This document shows, one piece after another, positions 48,588 through 56,269 of a DNA stretch of 64,000 bases; the stretch's first letter is position 1, and each line of letters starts with the position of its first letter. The position numbers and the translations under genes were made by a program. Origin of the DNA: Spirochaetales bacterium (lineage in GTDB: Bacteria > Spirochaetota > Spirochaetia > UBA9216); the NCBI GenBank assembly GCA_016839055.1, contig JAEKNX010000005.1, positions 186,001 to 250,000 on the forward strand, given 5' to 3'. The notes under the pieces are model-generated. The model was given only the letters and a program-made list of their open reading frames with translations, was not told the DNA's origin and searched no databases.

Positions 48588-49948
48588 AATCAATCTACTT
48601 TCAGGTGCTCATCTCATTTATTCTGATTATTTTTTTCACTCTTGCGATCAGTACGATTATCGAATATCATACATACTCTTCGCAGCTGCCAATACTTTTT
48701 ACAGAAATTAGAACAAAAACTATTGCTCAGAATCTCAGCTCTGCCTATACAAGGGACAATGGCTGGGACAACCTCGATCTTGAAATACAGCGGATCAGCA
48801 ATCTTGATAGTCTGAATACCCTGGATGAATCAACTCAAAGAATCATTGTTCGGGATAGTGACGGGAAAACTATTTATAATAGCTTTCTTAATATCATCCG
48901 GATTGAAAACATTGTTCTGGTAGAAGGTGAATCTCAGTTCATTATCGACTTTAAAACTTCCAAGGCCGTGGGAATTGTCACTGTTTATATCAGTCAGGAC
49001 TATCTGCTTAAGCATGCTCATGCCTATATCATAGAGCTGTTGAAATCCGGAATTTATAAAGGACTTATTACCGCGGGCATTGCCTTTATTCTAAGTCTCC
49101 TGTTTTCCCGCCGAATTACACGTCCGGTAATTCGGCTGACTGAGGCCGCGCAATCTATTGACGTCGGCGGTGAAAGTAATAAGATTTCAATTACATCATC
49201 TGACGAACTCGGGCGATTAAGCAGCGCGTTTAACTCCATGATTACGTCCCTCAATAGTCAGAGAAAACTCAGAAAGAAACTTCTTACGGATGTCTCTCAT
49301 CAAATCAATACCCCGCTTAACGCCATTCGGCTTGAAGCGAGAGGTCTGTCAGACGGACTTGTATCGGCTGAGGAGGCTAGTCATTTTATAATTGCTGAAG
49401 TCGATTCCCTTAGGAACATCATTTACGATCTGGACTGGCTGGCCGAAACCGATTCTGGAGTCTACACCTTAAATAAGGTGGAATATCAGCTCACTAGGCT
49501 GATTGATGAGGAAGTTAGACGCTGGGTTCATAAGGCTGAAGCACAGAAATTAAAGCTGATAATAACCGAAAATTCTGATAAACTGCCTCCGGTTCTCATA
49601 GATGTTATAAGGATTAGCACTGTTATAGGAAACCTGATAGATAATGCCATGAAGTATTCGACTGAAGGCGGACAAATTAATATAGGATGTTCTCTTGATA
49701 ATTATCAGTTGATTGTTTCAGTATGTGACGATGGCCCCGCGATTGCACCGGAGCATAGATCTCATATATTTGAACGTTTTTATCGTATAAAAAAAAGTGA
49801 TAAGCCTGATATACCCGGGCGGGGGCTTGGCCTTTCAATAGTAAAGCAGATTGTGGAGTTACATAAAGGTCGAATCTGGCTTGAATGCGGAGAAGAGAAG
49901 GGGAATTGCTTCTTTTTTTCCCTGCCGGTTAAGATTCTTATCTCATAA
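48572..49948 (+). CDS. Membrane sensor histidine kinase with unusual H-box
   Basis: A 458-residue kinase: membrane helices at about 8-28 and 160-178 around a periplasmic domain of about 130 residues, a HAMP linker (RRITRPVIRLTEAAQSI), HisKA, and a HATPase with GNLIDNAMKYS, CDDGPAI and GRGLGLSIV. The phospho-acceptor region reads DVSHQINTPLNA with His243 followed by Gln, where most HisKA kinases have Glu or Asp. That residue helps catalyse phosphotransfer and dephosphorylation, so the kinase/phosphatase balance may differ. Its partner is the upstream regulator. Confidence 0.85.
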   Translation: MRFSIKSIYFQVLISFILIIFFTLAISTIIEYHTYSSQLPILFTEIRTKTIAQNLSSAYTRDNGWDNLDLEIQRISNLDSLNTLDESTQRIIVRDSDGKTIYNSFLNIIRIENIVLVEGESQFIIDFKTSKAVGIVTVYISQDYLLKHAHAYIIELLKSGIYKGLITAGIAFILSLLFSRRITRPVIRLTEAAQSIDVGGESNKISITSSDELGRLSSAFNSMITSLNSQRKLRKKLLTDVSHQINTPLNAIRLEARGLSDGLVSAEEASHFIIAEVDSLRNIIYDLDWLAETDSGVYTLNKVEYQLTRLIDEEVRRWVHKAEAQKLKLIITENSDKLPPVLIDVIRISTVIGNLIDNAMKYSTEGGQINIGCSLDNYQLIVSVCDDGPAIAPEHRSHIFERFYRIKKSDKPDIPGRGLGLSIVKQIVELHKGRIWLECGEEKGNCFFFSLPVKILIS

Positions 49949-50302
49949 AATTGCTGTCTCATCAGATAGATGCTCAGTCTCATGACCGCCGAGAACGTGA
50001 AGTGCGGCAGGGCTATCCCCTTGGGGAGTAGAATTATTGCAGTTGCCGATTCTTTTGATGCTATTACAAGCTCCAGAACGTAGTTCATACCTTGAAGCGT
50101 TTAAGGAGATAAAAGACTGCAGAGGGAAGCAGTTCTGTCCTGATACCGGCAACACAATTGTCAACGGCACAATTGTGAAATATCTTGATTTAAAGCCTGT
50201 ATATTTTTATGGCACTACAATCAGTGGGGCGGCGGCATTTATGGGACTTAACAGATTATGTTTTTGTTCGCGATAGATTGATAGACTGATAAATTAAATT
50301 AA
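49949..50302. other. Gap with possible gene scrap
   Basis: No convincing gene. The plus strand from about 50085 reads YLEAFKEIKDCRGKQFCPD, reminiscent of the end of an HD-GYP domain but too short to be sure. It runs into a 25-base inverted repeat CACAATTGT/ACAATTGTG at 50153-50177. A decayed fragment is likely. Confidence 0.25.
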
Positions 50303-50331
50303 TTGACAATCAGTAATATGATGTGTTAAAT
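50303..50331 (+). promoter_or_regulatory. Promoter of the importer/radical SAM operon
   Basis: TTGACA at 50303-50308, a 17-base spacer and TTAAAT at 50326-50331. Transcription would begin near 50338, leaving a leader of about 255 bases before the first start codon. Confidence 0.55.
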
Positions 50332-50342
50332 TACTGCTTGTA

Positions 50343-50500
50343 GATTCTCCGAACCGTTTTACCTAAGGATTTTATCTAAGGGAAGGCGGTCACTGTTTCG
50401 GACATAAACCGAACAAAAGGAATTACAGGAAACTGTAATTCCTCCCGTATTTGGAAAGGAGAAACTCGCCTGCACTGCCCAAAATCTCTAAGGCGGAATA
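50343..50500 (+). ncRNA. Candidate molybdenum/tungsten-cofactor (Moco/Tuco-like) riboswitch
   Basis: The long leader contains CTCCGAACCG, a perfect hairpin AGGAATTACAG/CTGTAATTCCT (50418-50441), CCTCCCGT, GGAAAGGAGAAACTCGCCT and AAAATCTCTAAGGCGG. The order of CCTCCCG, GGAAA, ACTCGCCT and AAAATCTC resembles what I recall of the Moco RNA motif. The genes downstream, a FecB/FecCD-type importer of the kind that includes MolBCA, would suit it. I could not run a covariance model, so the class is uncertain; a structured leader is well supported. Confidence 0.45.
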
Positions 50501-50592
50501 GAAGAGTTCCTTCCACAAACTACGGTATTCATTCGGCAATCCCTGTCAAAACAGTATGGTTATCTCTATAGACTAAAAAAACAGGAGTAGGT

Positions 50593-51684
50593 ATGAAAAA
50601 GAAGTTTTTTGCTTTTTTTTTGCTGGTATGTTTTCTAATGTTTTCTTCAAGTTTCATTTATTCAGCAGGAGCGCAGGAATCCGGGATAGATGAAAAAAAG
50701 ATTGAAAGTGAGAACGCCGGGAATGTAAATCAGTCTGAAACCCGGGTTATAAGGGATATGAGGGGCCGAAGTGTTGAAATCCCTGTAGAAATAAGCCGGG
50801 CAGCGAGTGTGTTTCCTTATGTTTCTTTTATAACCTTGGCGCTGGGCGGTGGAGATGTTCTTGTGGGTATAGATTCTTCGTCTACAGGAAATGAAAATCT
50901 TATGCGCACCTATCCGGAAATTAAGGATGTTCCTGCTATGGGAATGTTTTTCAATGTCAATCCGGAGAGCATTCTTGAGGCGGACCCTCAGGTTGTTTTT
51001 ACGGTGAATTGGGACAAGGATCCTGATAAAACACAAAGTCTGCTGAATGTGCCTGTAATATGTGTTGATCTTAACCTTTATAAAGAAAGTATTGAATTTT
51101 TGTCCGGTATTATCGGCGATTCTGCTGAATCAAGGGCCAACGAGCTAATCTCTTACTATGAAGAGAAAAAGGACCTTATAAAAAGAAGCATAAGTAAGGC
51201 CGATGTGAATGAACTAACAAAGGTTTATATTGCCGGCGGCAAGGGAATCCACTCAACCTATGGAAAGGAATCTACATGGCAATATGAAATAGCAGATGCC
51301 GGCGGAATTAATGTTGCAGCGGATGTATTCGGCGGAGGAGCTCAGGAAGTATCCTCGGAACAAATTATAATATGGGATCCTGAGGTAATTGTACTGGATC
51401 TATCTTGTCCGGATTCGGCTGAAGATATCCTGAATGATGAAATGTTTCAGGATCTTTCTGCAGTAAAAAGCGGAAGAATATATTACGCCCCAGCCGGTTT
51501 CCTTGATACTTTCGGTCGTCCGCATATGGAATCGGCCTTAGCCCGTTTATGGCTGGCCGATAAATTATATCCGGAGGAGATTAATATTAATATTACTGAT
51601 GAGGCAAAAGCGTTCTATTTGAAATTTTACGGTATAGAACTGTCGGATTCAGAAATAAGCATCATTCTTAATCCGAAAAAATAA
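50593..51684 (+). CDS. FecB/MolB-type metal-chelate or oxyanion binding lipoprotein
   Basis: A 363-residue class III binding protein with an N-terminal export signal (FFAFFLLVCFLMFSSSFIYSAG). Two lobes are joined by a long helix (SAESRANELISYYEEKKDLIKRS). Typical segments are DMRGRSVEIP, SFITLALGGGDVLVGID, ILEADPQVVF, IIIWDPEVIVLD and GRPHMESALARLWLADKLYP. The family carries siderophores, cobalamin, haem or molybdate/tungstate. The leader upstream makes molybdate or tungstate the favoured guess. AGGAG precedes the ATG. Permease and ATPase genes follow. Confidence 0.75.
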   Translation: MKKKFFAFFLLVCFLMFSSSFIYSAGAQESGIDEKKIESENAGNVNQSETRVIRDMRGRSVEIPVEISRAASVFPYVSFITLALGGGDVLVGIDSSSTGNENLMRTYPEIKDVPAMGMFFNVNPESILEADPQVVFTVNWDKDPDKTQSLLNVPVICVDLNLYKESIEFLSGIIGDSAESRANELISYYEEKKDLIKRSISKADVNELTKVYIAGGKGIHSTYGKESTWQYEIADAGGINVAADVFGGGAQEVSSEQIIIWDPEVIVLDLSCPDSAEDILNDEMFQDLSAVKSGRIYYAPAGFLDTFGRPHMESALARLWLADKLYPEEININITDEAKAFYLKFYGIELSDSEISIILNPKK

Positions 51685-51725
51685 TCTACTCTCCGGTAAG
51701 GTGCAGCAGATTATAGAGTATTTTA

Positions 51726-51757
51726 AAAACCCGGTTAGTGAAAACTAACCGGGTTTT
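51726..51757 (+). terminator. Strong hairpin inside the importer operon
   Basis: Perfect 13-bp stem AAAACCCGGTTAG/CTAACCGGGTTTT (51726-51738 with 51745-51757) ending in TTTT, located between binding-protein and permease genes. It can act as a partial terminator, favouring binding-protein expression. Confidence 0.75.
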
Positions 51758-51800
51758 ATGAAAGAAGCTTTGGAGTATTTTTGTAATTAAAGAGGATAAT

Positions 51801-51953
51801 GTGAATTTAAATAGATATTCAAAAATTTTTATCATTGCTTTTTTTGTTTCAACCTCTGCGGTATTCGCAGCTTACCCGAGGAGCATCCTGCTTAACTGGG
51901 ACCCTGATGTCATTATTCTGCTTAACGGAGCTGATATTGATGCTGGATTATAA
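51801..51953 (+). CDS. 50-residue exported minigene, probable binding-protein remnant
   Basis: Starts with GTG after GAGGATAAT. Residues 1-24 are a full signal peptide (FIIAFFVSTSAVFAA), followed by only 26 residues including NWDPDVIILLNGADID, which resembles the IIIWDPEVIVLDLS strand of the preceding binding protein. It looks like a second FecB-type gene that lost its middle by deletion, or a surviving micro-protein. It ends 5 bases before the permease start. Confidence 0.45.
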   Translation: MNLNRYSKIFIIAFFVSTSAVFAAYPRSILLNWDPDVIILLNGADIDAGL

Positions 51954-51958
51954 ATCTG

Positions 51959-52987
51959 ATGAATAATGACCAGGAATCCGATCGGAGATTCAACATAGTA
52001 GCGCTGTCTTTCGGCCTGCTACTTGTACTTCTTTTCATGGTATCGCTGTTTTCCGGCAGATATTCGATTCCTCCCGGGCTTATGTGTCGCGTGCTGCTTT
52101 CCAAAGTAATACATATTGATATGACATGGTCCAGGACTGTTGAAACGGTAATCTTTAATATAAGGCTTCCGAGAACAGTACTTGCGGCTCTGATAGGAGG
52201 AAGTCTTGCTGTCTGCGGGGCTTCTTTTCAGGGGATGTTCCAGAATCCTCTGGTCAGTCCGGACATCCTCGGCGTAACATCAGGGGCGGGATTCGGCGCG
52301 GCTTTGGCTATTCTGCTTTGGAACCAGGTTGCCTTGATACAGGCTTCTGCTTTTATTTTCGGCATACTTGCTGTTTTTATCGCTTATATAGTCAGCCGGG
52401 TATTCAGGCCTACTCCAACCCTGATGCTGGTTCTTTCCGGTATTATTGTAGGTTCCATTTTTTCAGCTCTTTTATCCCTGATAAAATATGTAGCAGATCC
52501 GAATCAGAAACTGCCGGCTATAGTTTTCTGGCTGATGGGGAGCCTCGCCGGAGTTTCCAAAAAGGAACTTGTAACCGTAGCAATTCCAATTCTTGTGGGG
52601 ACTGCAGGATTATTTCTTGTACGGTGGCTTATAAATATTCTATCCATGGGTGATGAGGAAGCCCATTCCATGGGAATCCGATCCGGCTCGCTAAAACTGT
52701 TTATTATCGTTTGTGCTACCATAGTTACGGCTTCTTCGGTAAGCGCCTGCGGCATTATCGGCTGGGTGGGGCTGGTTGTGCCTCATATTTGCCGCATGAT
52801 TATTGGTTCGAATCACACCCGCTTGATTCCTCTTTCGTTTCTTGGAGGAGGCTGTTTTCTGCTTGGAGTTGATACGATTGCCAGGACGGTGATTTCGGCC
52901 GAGATACCGCTGGGAATTCTTACAGCGCTTATCGGAGCGCCTTTCTTTGCCTTCTTACTCAGGAAAACAGGTGGCAAACCGGGATGA
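51959..52987 (+). CDS. FecCD-family importer permease
   Basis: A 342-residue type II importer permease with about ten helices. Motifs: FNIRLPRTVLAALIGGSLAVCG, FQNPLVSPDILGVTSGAGFGA, LVLSGIIVGS, and the cytoplasmic coupling segment IGWVGLVVPHICRMIIG. It dimerises to form the channel for the FecB-type binding protein. The ATG has no clear ribosome-binding site, so translation may be coupled to the minigene just upstream. The stop overlaps the ATPase start by 4 bases. Confidence 0.85.
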   Translation: MNNDQESDRRFNIVALSFGLLLVLLFMVSLFSGRYSIPPGLMCRVLLSKVIHIDMTWSRTVETVIFNIRLPRTVLAALIGGSLAVCGASFQGMFQNPLVSPDILGVTSGAGFGAALAILLWNQVALIQASAFIFGILAVFIAYIVSRVFRPTPTLMLVLSGIIVGSIFSALLSLIKYVADPNQKLPAIVFWLMGSLAGVSKKELVTVAIPILVGTAGLFLVRWLINILSMGDEEAHSMGIRSGSLKLFIIVCATIVTASSVSACGIIGWVGLVVPHICRMIIGSNHTRLIPLSFLGGGCFLLGVDTIARTVISAEIPLGILTALIGAPFFAFLLRKTGGKPG

Positions 52988-53844
52988 GTGGTACAGCTAT
53001 TGAATTATACGAAACAGCATTTTCCTACGGACAGAAACCTGTATTTACTGATGTATCCGGAAAGATAAACCGTGGAGAGGTCGTGTGTCTTCTCGGAGCA
53101 AACGGATGCGGTAAGACAACTTTAATGAAATGCATGAACGGACTACTGACATTTGGCAGCGGGAAAGCGTTCATTTTCGGGAAAGATTTATATTCTCTGA
53201 ACTCGAAGGATCTTGCAATGAAAAGTGCCTTTGTTTTTCAGGGATACTCACAGGTTTTCTCATATTCTGTTACCGACATTGTTCTCACCGGACGCGGCCC
53301 TCATCTTGGTTTTTTTTCTTTTCCGGGAAAAGCAGACAAACAAAAAGCTCTTTCAATACTGGAAAATATGCACATCAGCCATCTATCTTCAAGATATTTT
53401 CCTACCCTCAGCGGAGGAGAACAACAACTTATCATGATAGCCCGGGCATTGGCACAGGAACCCTCCATACTTTTTCTTGACGAGCCGGCTTCGGCGCTGG
53501 ATTTCGGGAATCAGCAGTATTTGTTAAGAACTATAAAGAGTTTGGCTGATGTATATGGAATAACAATAGTAATGTCGACCCATTATCCAAATCATGCATT
53601 GACGGTCGCAGATAAAATATGGGCCATGAAAGACGGCAGAATAATCAGTTCAGGTTCTCCTCTTGAAGTTCTGACTGAAGAAAATATTTATAAGCTTTAT
53701 AAAGTACCGGCCAGAGTGGTTGAAGTAAGGGAAAGCGGAATCAACTCTTTTGCTGTGATACCTCTTGATGATACAACCGGTGATAAAGAAGATTATTTCA
53801 TCCCCGCGGGAAAAGGTAAACAAAATGAGCAATGTAAGATGTAA
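52984..53844 (+). CDS. FecE/BtuD-type importer ATPase
   Basis: A 286-residue ABC ATPase: Walker A LLGANGCGKTTLMKC, Q-loop FVFQGYSQ, signature LSGGEQQLIMIARAL, Walker B ILFLDEPASALD, and H-loop STHYPNHAL. All catalytic residues are present. It powers the preceding permease. It overlaps the permease by 4 bases and the radical SAM gene by 20 bases, which ties the enzyme to the importer at translation level. Confidence 0.9.
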   Translation: MSGTAIELYETAFSYGQKPVFTDVSGKINRGEVVCLLGANGCGKTTLMKCMNGLLTFGSGKAFIFGKDLYSLNSKDLAMKSAFVFQGYSQVFSYSVTDIVLTGRGPHLGFFSFPGKADKQKALSILENMHISHLSSRYFPTLSGGEQQLIMIARALAQEPSILFLDEPASALDFGNQQYLLRTIKSLADVYGITIVMSTHYPNHALTVADKIWAMKDGRIISSGSPLEVLTEENIYKLYKVPARVVEVRESGINSFAVIPLDDTTGDKEDYFIPAGKGKQNEQCKM

Positions 53845-56065
53845 TTACTGTGAGAAGAAGTGCCTGTTGACAGAAAACGATTTCGGGTACTGCGGGATGT
53901 ACAGGGCGGAAAATGGAAGGGTGGTGGAAAGATTTCCTTTTCATTTTTCCAGTATCGGAGATTCATATATAGAAGGCATTCCCTTCTATCACGTACTTCC
54001 CGGGAGCAGAACTCTTGTTCTCGGAAGCTCAGGATGCAATATCGATTGCGCATATTGCTCCAACTCCTATGTTGCCAGATCGAAAGTGGAAGATACATTA
54101 CGCCTGTCTTATTCGCCTGAAGCAATAATCAGAATGGCAAAAGACGCGGATTGCCAGTCCATAACTTTTCCGATTAACGAGCCGGCTGTTATTCTACCGA
54201 CTGTTCTGGAAATGGCAAAGGAAGCGGCGAAGGCCGGAATCCCGACCGGAGTCCTTACAAACGGGCTGATGACCGAATCATCTGCATATGCACTGGCAGA
54301 GGCTGTGGATTTTATAAATGTGAGCATTAAAGCTGTCAGTAAAAACAGTATATCAGCCCTGCTCGGCTGGTATGATCTTGATGTGCTTTTCCGTAATATC
54401 TCGATATTTAATGATAACTCGCATCTGGAGTTGAGCACGCCAATTGTGCAGGGAGTAAATGATTCCGACATTCCGGCAATAGCAAGATTTATTTCAGATC
54501 TGGATAGAAGTATTCCGTGGCATGTTTTCCGATTGCTTCCGGAATATCGTATGTCGGATATGGATCGTCCTAACATCCAGAGGGTGGCCACCGCCATTGA
54601 GAAAGAAAAGAAGAATATTGACTATATATACTTCAGCAATTTCCTCGGATCATTATGGGTTGACACCCTCTGCCCGGATTGCGGGAAAAAGGTTATCGAG
54701 AGGATCAACTTCGGAGGCTGCAACGCTAAATGTGTAAACATGGATCTGGATTCAGGAGGGTGCCCTGTCTGCGGTAAAAATATTCCCATATATAAAAACA
54801 AATCAATTTCAGGCGAATATGATTCAGCGTATAATATGCAGAAGTCTTCTCCGGTAAAGCGTTCTGCTATAATCAATAATGATATAGCCGTTATTGATGT
54901 TATCGACTGGCAGGCCGATGTAGAGATGAAGACCGGTAAACTTCTTGATATTGAAGATAGCATTAACGGCAATGGGGCTGACAAGGCAAAAAAAATAATA
55001 TCAGAGATTAAATCTCATCTTAAGGAAAATCAGTATCCAGGAGATCTGAACGGCAATTCCTGTGAATGGATAACGAATAATGCTCTGGCAATAGATGAAA
55101 TATATAAGCCTGATTTCTTGTTTATTAATTACTGCGATATCTTTTTCAATACGGTCTTTTCTCCAGAGAACGATGATAAAATAGAAGAGATTCGAAAAAA
55201 GGTTTTCAATGAGGTTCGCAGGTTAATTGAAAATACTGATTATGAACCTGTAATAGTCGGCCTTGGCAATCTTTGTGATATTTCCGGAGAAATCACTTTA
55301 TCGGAAATAGACGCTCATATTGAAGCCTTTGGAATGTATTGTCAGTATGCGGGGGTGTTTTCTCCTTCGGAGGAGGCGCTTAAAAGTATTGAATCTATGC
55401 GCGGAATACGGAAGATGATCTCCAGGGAATCATTAGAGAATACTCGCGGCATTTCCTCTGATTTTATTGAAAGATGTCCTGATTATATTCTGTGCGCCGA
55501 AGAAGGATTCTATTTTCGGGGATACAGTACTGCCGCAAGACCTTTTTATAAACTACCTTCTCAGGATGAGAGTATTCCTGTTTCAGGGATAAAGAGCAGC
55601 GAGGTTAAAAATATTACCGATATAGCTCCATATATTCTTAATTCCCTTGAAAAGAAAAAGATCGCCTTGATTTTCATTGAGGGCCTGGGTACAAAGGATT
55701 TTCCGTATAAATCGATGAATATCGGCTCCTCACAGGATTGGTTTTATTATCCTCATAATAATGATATGTATTTATCAATACTCACGGGAGAACCGTTCAC
55801 CTCCAGGCCTTATCCTCCGGCAAACCAGGCTTATAAATATGACGGCTATGATTCTCCTTTTCCATATTCAGCCTATTATGAATACATCGAACCTGATTCC
55901 ATAGGAAGAAGATTTAAGGGGAAAAGCGCCTCTGTGGGCGGGAGAAGCGTGTTGACACATGTTGCCGCTGGAACAGACATAACAATAGAATGTTTCGCGC
56001 GGGCTCTTTACAATCATGGTACTATTGCGGTTATGAATGTAGATAAGCTTAAAAACTTGGATTAG
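53825..56065 (+). CDS. AmmeMemoRadiSam-type radical SAM enzyme fused to an unrecognised 400-residue domain
   Basis: A 746-residue protein from the ATG at 53825 (AAAAGG upstream, 20-base overlap with the ATPase gene). Residues 1-330 are a PflA-like radical SAM protein: N-terminal cysteines 6, 9, 13 and 23 (RCNYCEKKC, GYCGMYR), cluster motif Cys71-x3-Cys75-x2-Cys78 (GCNIDCAYCSNS), and two zinc-ribbon-like pairs (LCPDCGKK, GCPVCGKN) near 285-330. Residues 340-746 match no family I know; they contain PDFLFINYCDIFFNTVF and PVIVGLGNLCDISGEI. Fusion and importer linkage suggest it modifies a protein or cofactor dependent on the imported ligand. Confidence 0.75.
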   Translation: MSNVRCNYCEKKCLLTENDFGYCGMYRAENGRVVERFPFHFSSIGDSYIEGIPFYHVLPGSRTLVLGSSGCNIDCAYCSNSYVARSKVEDTLRLSYSPEAIIRMAKDADCQSITFPINEPAVILPTVLEMAKEAAKAGIPTGVLTNGLMTESSAYALAEAVDFINVSIKAVSKNSISALLGWYDLDVLFRNISIFNDNSHLELSTPIVQGVNDSDIPAIARFISDLDRSIPWHVFRLLPEYRMSDMDRPNIQRVATAIEKEKKNIDYIYFSNFLGSLWVDTLCPDCGKKVIERINFGGCNAKCVNMDLDSGGCPVCGKNIPIYKNKSISGEYDSAYNMQKSSPVKRSAIINNDIAVIDVIDWQADVEMKTGKLLDIEDSINGNGADKAKKIISEIKSHLKENQYPGDLNGNSCEWITNNALAIDEIYKPDFLFINYCDIFFNTVFSPENDDKIEEIRKKVFNEVRRLIENTDYEPVIVGLGNLCDISGEITLSEIDAHIEAFGMYCQYAGVFSPSEEALKSIESMRGIRKMISRESLENTRGISSDFIERCPDYILCAEEGFYFRGYSTAARPFYKLPSQDESIPVSGIKSSEVKNITDIAPYILNSLEKKKIALIFIEGLGTKDFPYKSMNIGSSQDWFYYPHNNDMYLSILTGEPFTSRPYPPANQAYKYDGYDSPFPYSAYYEYIEPDSIGRRFKGKSASVGGRSVLTHVAAGTDITIECFARALYNHGTIAVMNVDKLKNLD

Positions 56066-56133
56066 TAAATTAATGGAGTAAAGAGTATTTTACCAAAAAA
56101 TACATTTTCAGAATATGCTTGAAAATGGTTCTG

Positions 56134-56151
56134 CCAGAGGATGTCCTCTGG
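56134..56151. repeat. 18-bp perfect palindrome before the signalling cluster
   Basis: CCAGAGGA-TG-TCCTCTGG at 56134-56151, between the radical SAM stop and the next promoter. A protein-binding site or short hairpin. Confidence 0.6.
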
Positions 56152-56212
56152 TCTGGAATTGAGTTTAAGACTTGCAGCTATAATTTGAATTACCGATTGT
56201 TCCATATTCCGT

Positions 56213-56240
56213 TTGACAATCGCCTTTTCATTACTAAACT
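56213..56240 (+). promoter_or_regulatory. Candidate promoter of the signalling cluster
   Basis: TTGACA at 56213-56218, a 16-base spacer and TAAACT at 56235-56240, about 30 bases before the kinase ATG. An imperfect CGCCTT/AAGGCG repeat (56221-56256) spans the start region. Confidence 0.4.
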
Positions 56241-56269
56241 TAATAGTATGAAGGCGGAACGCTGACGCT

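Noticed and set aside
50343-50592. Cobalamin riboswitch
   Set aside because: A FecCD importer made this plausible, but I could not find the conserved B12-box type sequence; the visible blocks look closer to the Moco motif.
53765-53824. 20-codon N-terminal extension of the radical SAM protein
   Set aside because: It lies inside the ATPase gene without a start signal; the ATG at 53825 directly precedes the conserved cysteine motif.
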